DNA of 54,889 bases from CAYYED01 sp964470785 (lineage in GTDB: Bacteria > Patescibacteriota > Minisyncoccia > Minisyncoccales > PEYH01): the NCBI GenBank assembly GCA_964470785.1, contig CAYYED010000024.1:1-54889 (forward strand). The letters are read 5' to 3'. A program made the position numbers and the translations under genes. Positions within the stretch are counted from its first letter, which is position 1; every line of letters begins with the position of its first letter. The notes beneath the pieces are model-generated. The model did no database searches. It saw nothing but the letters and a program-made list of their open reading frames with translations, and was not told the DNA's origin. Positions 16,760 to 24,656 of the stretch are shown here, piece after piece.

Positions 16760-16920
16760 CCTTGACAAACCCCATCCCCCTCCTTCCTCCCCCTTCCCCA
16801 AGGGAAGGGGGAGGATAAAGGTTTTTCCTTTTTCTCTCCCTCCAAAAGAGGGGGAGGATAAAGGTTTTTCCTTTTTCTCTCCCTCCAAAAGAGGGGGAGG
16901 ATAAAGGTGGGGGAAAGGGG
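16760..16920. repeat. Purine/pyrimidine repeat block with a perfect 43-bp tandem duplication
   Basis: It starts with the 'tcctcccccttccccaagggaagggggagg' mirror unit. From 16815 to 16900 a 43-base unit (ataaaggtttttccttttt...) is repeated twice without a visible mismatch, then a third copy begins. It separates pilM and pilN and could slow polymerase or form triplex-like structure. Confidence 0.8.
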
Positions 16921-16921
16921 C

Positions 16922-18001
16922 TTATAATGACCTTTCCAGTCCTCTCAAAGCCATACCTACTGATATTGTAAACTTTGGACCGAGTTTTTGCAATGTGTCT
17001 TGCAAGGTAGGAGGATAAAAAATGTCTATAAAAGGATTGGCAATTTCTACCGGTAAATCCAGTCCCCTGCTAAAATGGTCTAAAAATCCGGGCATATCCA
17101 CTCCTCCTCCGGATAAAATAACTTTTCTTGCTCTCTCTTTGTCTTCCATATATAACTCATCAAAAATATTTTTTGTCTTTTTTAAAATTGACTCGGCAAA
17201 AGGAAGAAGAATTTCTCTAATAGTTGGCTTTTTATTGCTAATACCATATGCCCTTTTTATAATTTCTGCTTTTCTTTTGTCTATACTTAACGCTTCTGAC
17301 AGAGCTTTTGTAAAACTTCCTGCAGAAATATCAAAACTGTAAGAAAGTTTAAGTACTCCTTGAGAAACAATATTAATGGTAGTGCTCCTTTCTCCCACAT
17401 CGATCAAGCACACAACATTGGCCTTATCTTGGTATTTGATCAAAGCCCTGGACATGGCAAAAACCTCGGCTTCCAGCGCTTTTATTCGTAGTCCCGTATT
17501 ATTGGCTATCCCTTGATATTTCTCAATGGCTTCGTTAGGCACGGTTACTAAAAGCACTCTTAAAGGAGTTTTCCCTTCTGTTGTCGGACCTCCTTTAACA
17601 ATCTGCCAATCAAGGGTAACGTCTGATAGCGGCAAAGGAATTCTTCTGGGAGCTTCGTATTTTATTGCCTCCGGCACTTCCTGCATTGTCATTGGAGGCA
17701 AATCAAAAGCAGTGAAGAAGCTGACAAAGTCAGGAATGGCAAAAAAAGCATCTTTGGATTTAATGCCTGCTTCTTGAAGAATACTGCCCAATGCCTGCAC
17801 AATGGCGTCTTCGTTAAAAGAAAGCGCTCCTTTCTCCCGGGATTGGAACTCTCTATTAGAAAAATATTCCGAACTTAAGGTTCCGTAATTGCTAAGGGTT
17901 TTTCCTTTACCTTTGGCAAGCTCCACCACTTTAATTGAGGCAGTGCCAATATCTACTCCTATACAATTTTTTGACAACGCCTTAAAAGGGTTCCAAATCA
18001 T
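16922..18001 (-). CDS. pilM: Type IV pilus assembly ATPase-fold protein PilM
   Basis: PilM is an actin/FtsA-fold cytoplasmic protein that binds ATP and the PilN N-terminus. The 359-aa protein shows the phosphate-1 motif CIGVDIGTASIKVVEL near residue 13, phosphate-2 VCLIDVGERSTTINIV and the adenosine motif ILSGGGVDMPG. Length and motif order match the family. It is the first gene of the pilMNO(P)B group, preceded by a repeat element rather than an obvious SD-rich leader. Confidence 0.93.
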   Translation of the reverse strand: MIWNPFKALSKNCIGVDIGTASIKVVELAKGKGKTLSNYGTLSSEYFSNREFQSREKGALSFNEDAIVQALGSILQEAGIKSKDAFFAIPDFVSFFTAFDLPPMTMQEVPEAIKYEAPRRIPLPLSDVTLDWQIVKGGPTTEGKTPLRVLLVTVPNEAIEKYQGIANNTGLRIKALEAEVFAMSRALIKYQDKANVVCLIDVGERSTTINIVSQGVLKLSYSFDISAGSFTKALSEALSIDKRKAEIIKRAYGISNKKPTIREILLPFAESILKKTKNIFDELYMEDKERARKVILSGGGVDMPGFLDHFSRGLDLPVEIANPFIDIFYPPTLQDTLQKLGPKFTISVGMALRGLERSL

Positions 18002-18016
18002 TTATTTTTTTTATCT

Positions 18017-18120
18017 TTGAATTACGAAATTGCCTCCCCCTCTATTTCCCCCTTCCCCTGAGGGGAAGGGGGAGAAAAAGAGGGGGTTGGGGAAAGATTA
18101 TATAATGTTTCGTAATTCAA
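18017..18120. repeat. 104-bp element: G/C-rich mirror repeat bounded by perfect 13-bp inverted repeats
   Basis: TTGAATTACGAAA at 18017-18029 is the exact reverse complement of 18108-18120. Between them lies the 'cccccttcccctgaggggaaggggga' unit. The same core, without these arms, lies at about 19400-19460 inside a broken pilin gene. The arms give a MITE-like shape. A TATAAT (minus) at 18097-18102 may serve pilM. Confidence 0.7.
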
Positions 18121-18272
18121 GGTTTTTATATATGTTAAAATGACCGAAGGATCTTGTTGTCTCACACCACCGTCATCCTGAGGCCGAAGGATCCCGTTGT
18201 TTAGAGTATTACCACGGGATTCTTCGTCTGCTGACTCAGAATGATGTGGAGGAAATGTCTCAAAATGACTTC

Positions 18273-18300
18273 TTGTTATATTTTAACTTTTTTTTATAAA
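18273..18300 (+). promoter_or_regulatory. Candidate sigma-70-type promoter for comF
   Basis: TTGTTA (18273-18278), a 16-base spacer and TATAAA (18295-18300) lie just ahead of the ATG at 18317, predicting a 5' leader of about 10 bases. No SD is visible. Confidence 0.4.
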
Positions 18301-18316
18301 AATTTCTATATTCTTT

Positions 18317-18979
18317 ATGAAAAAAGTGTGGAAAAGTTTTTTAGACGTAATCTGGCCCTTGAGATGCATCAACTGCGGGCGATCGGGCAGTTATCTGTGC
18401 CCGGATTGCTTTTCTTTAATTGAAATTAATGTTTGCCAATACCAATTGCGCAGGGAGACAGGCCTTCTTGACGGCCTTTATTCTGCCGCTCCTTATAAAA
18501 ACAGAATAGTTCAAAAAGCAATATCTCTTTGTAAATATTCTTGTGTCAAAGAATTGTCTTTAACATTATCTCTTCTTATTATATCTCATTTTCAAATAAT
18601 TAACAAACAGGCAAGGGACTTTTCCGGCTTTATTTTATGCCCCGTTCCCCTTCACAAGGCAAGGCATAAGAAAAGGGGCTTTAACCAATCAGAGGAAATG
18701 GCTAAATATTTATCGCTCTATCTTAATGTTCCAATAAATAATTTTTTAATTAGGATAAAAAATACTCCGCCCCAGACAACACTTGGCAGGGAAGATAGGG
18801 AAATAAATGTCTCGGGCGCTTTTAATGTCAGCCCGGTTTTTAAGGAAAAAATAAGGGGCGCAAAAATTCTTTTAATTGACGATGTTTTTACTACCGGAGC
18901 TACTTTAGAAGAATGCGCCAAGGTTTTAAAAGAAAAAGGCGCCCGAGAGGTCTGGGGCGCTGTTGCCGCGCAAGGGTAA
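18317..18979 (+). CDS. comF: ComF family phosphoribosyltransferase-like competence protein
   Basis: ComF/GntX proteins are PRTase-fold proteins needed after DNA uptake in competent bacteria. The 220-aa protein has an N-terminal zinc finger (CINCG ... LCPDC), the central 'CPVPLHKARHKKRGFNQSEE' segment and the PRPP-binding loop ILLIDDVFTTGATLEE. It lies divergently next to the pilMNO(P)BTC locus, so the pili may serve DNA uptake as well as adhesion. The start ATG is 17 bases from the candidate -10; no overlap with neighbours. Confidence 0.92.
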   Translation: MKKVWKSFLDVIWPLRCINCGRSGSYLCPDCFSLIEINVCQYQLRRETGLLDGLYSAAPYKNRIVQKAISLCKYSCVKELSLTLSLLIISHFQIINKQARDFSGFILCPVPLHKARHKKRGFNQSEEMAKYLSLYLNVPINNFLIRIKNTPPQTTLGREDREINVSGAFNVSPVFKEKIRGAKILLIDDVFTTGATLEECAKVLKEKGAREVWGAVAAQG

Positions 18980-18986
18980 TATTTTT

Positions 18987-19400
18987 TTACTTTTCAAAAC
19001 CGCCGGTTACCCAATCAAATTCATTTTGCCAGTTTCTATTAGGACAGCTCCAGCCCGGACTGTCTCGATGAGGACGAGCACTGGTTTCCATATTGCGAAC
19101 TCCGAGAACAAAAAAAGCGCCGCGTGCGGCATCGCAACCATAACTTCCGGCAGAATAGCGATAATAATTATAGCCATAACATCCGGTTCCGGTGCCGCCG
19201 CTCGGGTCTGTGGGGGTTTGTATCAATCCTTCATTTGCTAAGGCGCCAATGAAAGGGTCATTACCGCACGGCCCCTGATCCCAACCGTCACAGCAAGCAT
19301 CTGCTGAAATGCCGGGAAACCTGTCATATGTATGATAATACAATTGGAGAGTAAGAAAGATTTGCCTCATCTCTTGAAGCCGTCTGGCGTCTCTGGCCTT
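18987..19400 (-). pseudogene. Pilin relic: C-terminal part of a prepilin, N-terminus replaced by a repeat
   Basis: The segment begins KARDARRLQEMRQIFLTLQL, the stretch that follows the membrane helix in many type IV/II pilins. It continues into a Gly/Tyr/Cys-rich globular domain of normal length. Upstream, where GFTLIELL... should be, lies a copy of the 'cccccttcccctgaggggaaggggga' repeat (about 19401-19460). An open frame continues to 19562, but its N-terminus has no prepilin signal. The gene is therefore N-terminally truncated at a repeat junction and probably non-functional. It lies near comF and the pil locus, from which it may derive. Confidence 0.75.
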
Positions 19401-19560
19401 TCCCTCTCTATCTCCCCCTTCCCCTGAGGGGAAGGGGGAGAAAAAGAGGGGGTTGGGGAAGGTTAATTTAATTAAAAACTCTTCTACCGGGCGGTGCGGA
19501 TGCCCCAAACTTCGAGCAAAGCGAAAAATTATCAAGTCGAGAAGCGGTGTTAACGTCCAC
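19400..19560. repeat. Repeat junction: G/C mirror repeat plus 'ttcgagcaaagcgaaaaattatcaag' unit
   Basis: The first part matches 18030-18095. The second (19507-19548, ending 'gtcgagaagcgg') matches about 21632-21674 next to tRNA-Ser, so the two copies flank the restriction-modification region in direct orientation. Confidence 0.65.
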
Positions 19561-19670
19561 AATTTCGAACTAAAACTATCGAAATTAAGAAAGCTATGCT
19601 TTCGTTACTTTGTTTCTTGCTGAGCGATATTTTCTGATTTTGTATTTGCCAATGGTTTGTCTTCATACCT

Positions 19671-20465
19671 TTAAATTATTTGCGTTGTTTTTTTATAAAG
19701 CAAAGGAAGTGAATCCTGCCTCATCCTAAATTTTGTCCCATGATTATGGCCGGTGCGGGCGTCAAAATCCACTAAAATTTTAGCTTCCTCAATCGCTTTC
19801 AGAAATCCTTCAAAATTAAATTTCTGCAACATCATTATTTTTGAATATTTATAAAATTCTTTATTTCCTTCTTTTTTAACTTCGGCCTGAACGTAAAAAC
19901 AGTTTAGTAATTTTGTGCCAGCTTTGTGCTCTAAATCGTCAAAGCCCCAATATGGCTGAGGGTTTAATTCTCCTAGGCCAACTCTTTTCTTAACTGTTTT
20001 TAGCCATTGAGCGTGTCTTATATCAACTGATTTGGAATCAAAAGAAATTAAAATCTTTTTTGCTTTTCTATCTACCACTACCATAAAACCTCTATCGCTT
20101 CTTGATAGGCCATGAATTGTTTGGCGGAAACTCATTTCACCTTTGGGATATCTTTTTCCATCCTCTTGGTGAGCCCAGCCGTATAAAGGAAGTAAAACCT
20201 GAGGCACAAATCGGATAGCTCGTGGCGATGGCTCTGTATGAAAAAGCGTTGTTAGCGAGCTTGAATTTAATCGTTGAGCTTTTAGTTCCCACTCGGCTGC
20301 GTTTGGGATTGGCAGATTATTTTCTTCAATTCCAAGTAAATCCTCTAAGGTATTGCCGATACCGCCATGATTTCCTTTTCTCACATTAGGAATCCAGCCC
20401 ATCTCTGATATTTTCTTTAACTTTTCAATAAGGCCTGGCTTTGTAAAAAATTTTGGTTTAGCCAT
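19671..20465 (-). CDS. MvaI/BcnI family type II restriction endonuclease
   Basis: The 264-aa protein fits the MvaI/BcnI family, monomeric PD-(D/E)xK enzymes that cut CCWGG or CCSGG. It has GGIGNTLEDLLGIEENN (about 34-50), which carries the first acidic residue, then the E-x-K core in AEWELKAQR (E60, K62). The C-terminal 'GTKFRM' region is also kept. It is one base from the end of the methyltransferase gene, so the pair is one transcript with the methylase first. The exact recognition site cannot be read from sequence; CC(W/S)GG is the family expectation. Confidence 0.88.
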   Translation of the reverse strand: MAKPKFFTKPGLIEKLKKISEMGWIPNVRKGNHGGIGNTLEDLLGIEENNLPIPNAAEWELKAQRLNSSSLTTLFHTEPSPRAIRFVPQVLLPLYGWAHQEDGKRYPKGEMSFRQTIHGLSRSDRGFMVVVDRKAKKILISFDSKSVDIRHAQWLKTVKKRVGLGELNPQPYWGFDDLEHKAGTKLLNCFYVQAEVKKEGNKEFYKYSKIMMLQKFNFEGFLKAIEEAKILVDFDARTGHNHGTKFRMRQDSLPLLYKKTTQII

Positions 20466-20466
20466 A

Positions 20467-21213
20467 TTATAATAATTTGCTTTGAGCAGTATAATTTTTT
20501 ATCCTCTCTTCGGCTTTTTGACAATATTCCGGAGAAATATCAATACCAATGTATTTTCTTTTAAAATTAATAGCCGATATTGCAGTAGTCCCCGAACCAA
20601 TAAATGGATCAAGAATTATTTTACTGGTCGTTGATGACACAATTCTATCAATTAATTTTACAGGAAAAGGAGCCGGATGGTCATTTTTCATTTCTTGAGG
20701 TATCTCCCAAATATCACCATAAGAATTTGCTTTCGGAGCAAGCTTGAATTTTGGCTTGGCGATTAAATAAATTACTTCGTAAGTTGGCAAAAAGTATCCG
20801 GCGTTAAAATTTAACCCTCCGGCGCGTTTCCAAATAATAATTTGGCGAACCGGAAAATCCTTAACAATATCTTGTCGGTCTTGCAATAAGCCTCCTTGGA
20901 CTCTCCATTTATGATTGTAAAAAATAGCCCCATCCTCAGGTATTACTCGCATCATTTCATTTAAACAATCTCTTTGCCACTTAACATATTCTTCATGTAG
21001 CATATTATCGTCATAGTGAGAATATCCTTTTTGCAAAGCAGCGTTCGCCCATTTACCACCACGCCCGTCTTTCATTCCGTTTCCAGTAGAATTTTTAAGA
21101 TTATATGGTGGCGAAGTGATAATTAAATCAACAGATCTGTCAGGTATCTGCTTCATTATCTTGAGCACATCCCCGCAAATTATCTTATTTAAAAAGTATT
21201 TTGGGTATTTCAT
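20467..21213 (-). CDS. DNA methyltransferase of the MvaI/BcnI-type R-M system (N4C/N6A class)
   Basis: The 248-aa enzyme has catalytic motif IV TSPPYN (33-38) near the N-terminus and the AdoMet motif DPFIGSGTT near the C-terminus, the permuted beta arrangement. TSPPY is used by N4-cytosine and some N6-adenine methylases. With a MvaI/BcnI-type nuclease partner, N4-cytosine is the better guess. It protects host sites from the adjacent endonuclease. Placement upstream of the nuclease gene lets methylation precede cutting. Confidence 0.9.
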   Translation of the reverse strand: MKYPKYFLNKIICGDVLKIMKQIPDRSVDLIITSPPYNLKNSTGNGMKDGRGGKWANAALQKGYSHYDDNMLHEEYVKWQRDCLNEMMRVIPEDGAIFYNHKWRVQGGLLQDRQDIVKDFPVRQIIIWKRAGGLNFNAGYFLPTYEVIYLIAKPKFKLAPKANSYGDIWEIPQEMKNDHPAPFPVKLIDRIVSSTTSKIILDPFIGSGTTAISAINFKRKYIGIDISPEYCQKAEERIKNYTAQSKLL

Positions 21214-21285
21214 AAGAGTTACTTTACCCTTTTATTATACCAAAAAATAAGGTTTATTTCTTGGTTCGAACTTGGACATCTGGTA

Positions 21286-21540
21286 TTATGGTTTTAAATC
21301 TTTTATTAAATTCTCTTTCTTTTTTCTTGACCACTTTTTAACTTGTAATTCTCTACGATGAACCTCTAAATAATTATCATAAATTTCGGTATAAATAATT
21401 TTGGCCTCGCCATGCTGTTTTATCCATTTAGCACCATAACCTTTGTTGTGTCTTTCTATTCGTTTATCAGTATTTTCACTCATTCCAATATATAAGCTTT
21501 TGTCTTTACATCTGGCGATATAAAAATACCATTTTCCCAT
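21286..21540 (-). CDS. GIY-YIG domain protein
   Basis: The 84-aa protein is a single GIY-YIG nuclease domain: YFYIARC and YIGMSENTDKRIERHN, then Lys/Trp-rich KWIKQHG and ELQVKKWSRKKKE at the C-terminus. These small UvrC-like proteins may repair DNA or act as homing-type nucleases; the in vivo role is unclear. It follows the R-M genes in the same direction but with a 72-base gap, so it may be part of the same defence island or just adjacent. Confidence 0.88.
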   Translation of the reverse strand: MGKWYFYIARCKDKSLYIGMSENTDKRIERHNKGYGAKWIKQHGEAKIIYTEIYDNYLEVHRRELQVKKWSRKKKENLIKDLKP

Positions 21541-21672
21541 TTTTATTTTTGAGCCCTTCGACTCGCTATGCTCGCTCAGGGTTCTCGACTTTTTAAATTA
21601 ATTGATATTTTGGGTCAAAGACTTCGAGTGCAGATAATTTTGAGCAAAGCGAAAAATTATCAAGTCGAGAAG
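21541..21672. repeat. 'ttcgagc..gtcgagaa' repeats next to tRNA-Ser
   Basis: Repeat units include 'gcccttcgactcgctatgc', 'gttctcgac' and 'gagcaaagcgaaaaattatc'. The last matches 19507-19548. No gene is seen. Confidence 0.6.
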
Positions 21673-21756
21673 CGGAGAGGGTGGGATTCGAACCCACGAG
21701 GGATTTCTCCCAACACATTAGCAGTGTGTCGCTTTGGACCGCTCAGCCACCTCTCC
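21673..21756 (-). tRNA. tRNA-Ser(GCT)
   Basis: The acceptor GGAGAGG pairs with CCTCTCC, a long variable arm is present, T-loop TTCGAAT, and anticodon loop CTGCTAA reads GCT (21720-21722). CCA is not encoded. Confidence 0.93.
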
Positions 21757-21779
21757 TTATTCTTATTTTAACCTAAAAA

Positions 21780-21808
21780 TTGAAATTATCAAGGTTTTAT
21801 GCTAAATT
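21780..21808 (+). promoter_or_regulatory. Promoter for tRNA-Arg (and possibly recG)
   Basis: TTGAAA (21780-21785), a 17-base spacer and TAAATT (21803-21808), nine bases before the tRNA 5' end. Confidence 0.55.
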
Positions 21809-21817
21809 AAATTAAAA

Positions 21818-21889
21818 GTCCCCGTAGTTCAATGGATAGAACACGAACTTGCGGAGTTTGAAATAGAGGTTCGAATCCTCTCGGGGACA
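21818..21889 (+). tRNA. tRNA-Arg(GCG)
   Basis: Cloverleaf: GTCCCCG/CGGGGAC acceptor, GTTC/GAAC D-stem, CGAAC/GTTTG anticodon stem, loop TTGCGGA, TTCGAAT T-loop. The anticodon is GCG. Most bacteria use ACG (inosine-modified) for CGY codons, so this is unusual. CCA is not encoded, and recG starts two bases after the discriminator. Confidence 0.9.
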
Positions 21890-21890
21890 C

Positions 21891-24059
21891 ATGGAACTCC
21901 GCAGTCCTATCAGTCAAATCCCCCGCATTGGTCCTGCTTATGTAAAAAGATTAAATAAAATAGGGATTGCCGCGGCGCAAGACCTTGTTTTTTATTTTCC
22001 CAACCGGTACGAGGATTTTTCTAAAATAAAAAAAATCTCCCAATTAAAAATAAATGAAATCACCTGTATTAAAGGAGAAATTCAATATATAGAAAATCAA
22101 GTTACTTATAGAAAAAGAACTTCTCTGACTCAAGCAATTATAAAAGACAACACCGGCACTCTTCAGGCAACCTGGTTTAATCAGCCATATTTAGCAGAAA
22201 CCCTCCAGTCCGGAGACAAGGTTTGCCTTGCCGGAAGATTGGTCTTAGGAAAAAACGGATTACATCTCGCCAACCCGATTTATGAAAAAATCACTTCCTC
22301 AAAAAATCAGGCGGGGGGGCTTATTCACACCGGAAGAATTGTCCCGGTTTATCCGGAAACCAGGGGCGTAAGCTCGCGCTGGCTAAGATATATTATTCAC
22401 CCGCTTCTCAAACAGCTCTCAACCAAAATTATTGAAACCCTGCCTCAAGAAATCATTCAGAAACACCGGCTTCTGCCTATCCAGAAAGCAATTTGGGAAA
22501 TTCACTTTCCCTCTTCTTCGGCGCTGCTAAAAAATGCCAGAACCCGGTTTTCTTTTGAAGAGCTCTTTTTACTGGAACTTTTTGTTTTAAGCAAAAAACT
22601 GGAATTTTCCCGGCAAAAAGCGATTGGCTTGCCGACACAAATAGAAACTATCCAAAATTTTGTTAAAAAACTTCCTTTCAATCTTACCGATGCCCAGAGA
22701 AAAACATCTTGGCAAATTCTCAAGGACACGGAAAAAAATAGTCCGATGGCAAGATTATTGCAAGGCGATGTCGGTTCCGGAAAAACGGTTGTTGCCGCCA
22801 TTGCCGCCCTGAATGCCGCCAAAGCGGAAACGCAAACCGCTTTTATGGCTCCTACGGAAATTCTTTCCAAACAGCACTTTGAAACATTGGCGCAGCTTTT
22901 GGCTGATTTCAAAATCAATATCGGGCTTTTAACTTCTAAAACTGATAAGTTTGTTTCCAAAAAATTAAAAAGGCAGGCAATTGAAATTTCCCGAAAAAAA
23001 CTTTTAGAAAAAGTGCTTTCCGGAGATATTGATATTTTGGTAGGCACCCATTCTTTAATTCAGGAAAAGGTCAAGTTTTGCAACTTAGGATTAGTAATCG
23101 TAGATGAACAACACCGGTTCGGGGTGAATCAAAGGGCCCAATTGTGCCAAAAAGTAACCTTTCAAAAAAAACAAGCAGGAGTGCCGCATTTGCTTTCTAT
23201 GACCGCTACTCCTATCCCCCGCACCTTGGCGCTTACCATTTATGGCGACCTGGATTTATCTTTGATAGACGAGATGCCCAAGGGTAAAAGAAAAGTGAAA
23301 ACAATTCTTGTTTCCGCCAAAGAACGCCCCAAGGCATACCGTCTTGCAGAAAAAGAAATTAAAAAAGGAAGGCAGTGTTTTGTTATTTGTCCCAGAATAG
23401 AGCCAGCCGATAACCTGAAACCAACAATGAATGACGAAGGACAAAAGACACGCAAGAATAATAGCTGGTCAGAAGTGAAAGCGGTTAAAGAAGAATATGA
23501 AAAACTAACAAAAGAAATTTTTCCTCAATTCAAAGTCGCTATGCTCCATGGAAAAATGCCTGTAACCGAAAAAACAAAAATAATGAAGGATTTCAAAAAT
23601 CAAAAATTTGCTCTTTTAGTTTCTACTTCAGTAATTGAAGTAGGCATAGACATTCCTAATGCCACAATAATGCTCATTGAGGACGCAGAAAGGTTCGGCT
23701 TGGCTCAGCTCCACCAATTCCGGGGAAGAATCGGCAGAAGAGGCGACCGTTCTTATTGCCTGCTTTTTCACAATTCCGGCTCTAAAAAATCCTATGCCCG
23801 GCTCAAGTCCTTAACTACCATAGAAAACGGATTAGAGCTTGCCGAAAGGGACTTAAAATTAAGGGGACCCGGGCAGTTTTTGGGCTCTAAACAATGGGGC
23901 ATTCCTGATTTGGCAATGAATGCTTTAGACAATTTTGCTTTAGTGGAAGAAACCAGAGAAACGGCAAAAGAAATTTTAAGCAAAGACCCAAAACTAAAAA
24001 CCTTTCCTCATCTAAAGGAAAGATTAAGCCGATTTAAAGAGAATATACACCTGGAATAA
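21891..24059 (+). CDS. recG: ATP-dependent DNA helicase RecG
   Basis: RecG remodels stalled forks and branched DNA. The 722-aa protein has an N-terminal HhH/wedge region (PRIGPAYVKRLNKIG), an OB-like wedge domain, helicase motif I GDVGSGKT near residue 292, motif II DEQHRFG, motif III MTATPIPRT, and the C-terminal motifs STSVIEVGIDIP and QFRGRIGR. Length matches the family. The ATG is only one base after the tRNA-Arg discriminator. The only SD-like sequence, GGGGA (21883-21887), lies inside the tRNA acceptor stem, so tRNA maturation would remove it. Translation may start on a leaderless or unprocessed transcript. Confidence 0.96.
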   Translation: MELRSPISQIPRIGPAYVKRLNKIGIAAAQDLVFYFPNRYEDFSKIKKISQLKINEITCIKGEIQYIENQVTYRKRTSLTQAIIKDNTGTLQATWFNQPYLAETLQSGDKVCLAGRLVLGKNGLHLANPIYEKITSSKNQAGGLIHTGRIVPVYPETRGVSSRWLRYIIHPLLKQLSTKIIETLPQEIIQKHRLLPIQKAIWEIHFPSSSALLKNARTRFSFEELFLLELFVLSKKLEFSRQKAIGLPTQIETIQNFVKKLPFNLTDAQRKTSWQILKDTEKNSPMARLLQGDVGSGKTVVAAIAALNAAKAETQTAFMAPTEILSKQHFETLAQLLADFKINIGLLTSKTDKFVSKKLKRQAIEISRKKLLEKVLSGDIDILVGTHSLIQEKVKFCNLGLVIVDEQHRFGVNQRAQLCQKVTFQKKQAGVPHLLSMTATPIPRTLALTIYGDLDLSLIDEMPKGKRKVKTILVSAKERPKAYRLAEKEIKKGRQCFVICPRIEPADNLKPTMNDEGQKTRKNNSWSEVKAVKEEYEKLTKEIFPQFKVAMLHGKMPVTEKTKIMKDFKNQKFALLVSTSVIEVGIDIPNATIMLIEDAERFGLAQLHQFRGRIGRRGDRSYCLLFHNSGSKKSYARLKSLTTIENGLELAERDLKLRGPGQFLGSKQWGIPDLAMNALDNFALVEETRETAKEILSKDPKLKTFPHLKERLSRFKENIHLE

Positions 24060-24656
24060 CTATATAACTATGACTGATTAATATTTTTCGGATAACTACT
24101 CAATTTTAAATTTCTAATTTTCTTCCGTAAACGCAAAGCGTCCTTGGCCGACCGCTGTCAGCGGACTAAGCAAAACTACAGCTCAAAACTCAAAATAACA
24201 AAAGCTCTTTTGTTCCCCCGTTCCCCTTCCCCCGTTCCCCGTTCCCCGTTTTCACGGGGACAAGCTTCACGGGGACAAGCATTCCCGCTCTCTTCTGTCA
24301 TTCCCTTTTTTCTTTTGTCATTCCCGCGAAGGCGGGAATCTATCATTACCCCTACTCTGGATCCCCGCCTGCGCGGGGATGACATGGACACGCATGGGGA
24401 TGACAAGGGGAAATTATCTACGGGGATGACATGGACACGCATGGGGATGACAAGGAGAAATTATCTGATGACATGGACACGCGTGGGGATGACACTACTG
24501 TGTCAATTTCCAATTTTTAAACTTAAGGTTTTGGGTTATCGTTTCTGGTTTAGAAATCTAATCATTAGAAATTATTTGCCTGCCCGCAATGCAAGCATAG
24601 CGTTGCAGGCAGGGAAATTAGAAATTAAGAATTAAAAATTTTTCTTGGGTTGGGGT
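24060..24656. repeat. Repeat-filled intergenic region downstream of recG
   Basis: It contains a 'gcgtccttggccgaccgctgtcagcgg' unit (about 24140), 'cgttccccgttttcacgggga' units, 'gtcattcccgcgaaggcgggaatc' and 'ggatccccgcctgcgcggggatgaca' palindromes. The tandem 'catggacacgcatggggatga' units (24378-24495) and a 'gcctgcccgcaatg..gcgttgcaggca' palindrome (24580-24620) follow. No gene is supported. Confidence 0.75.
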
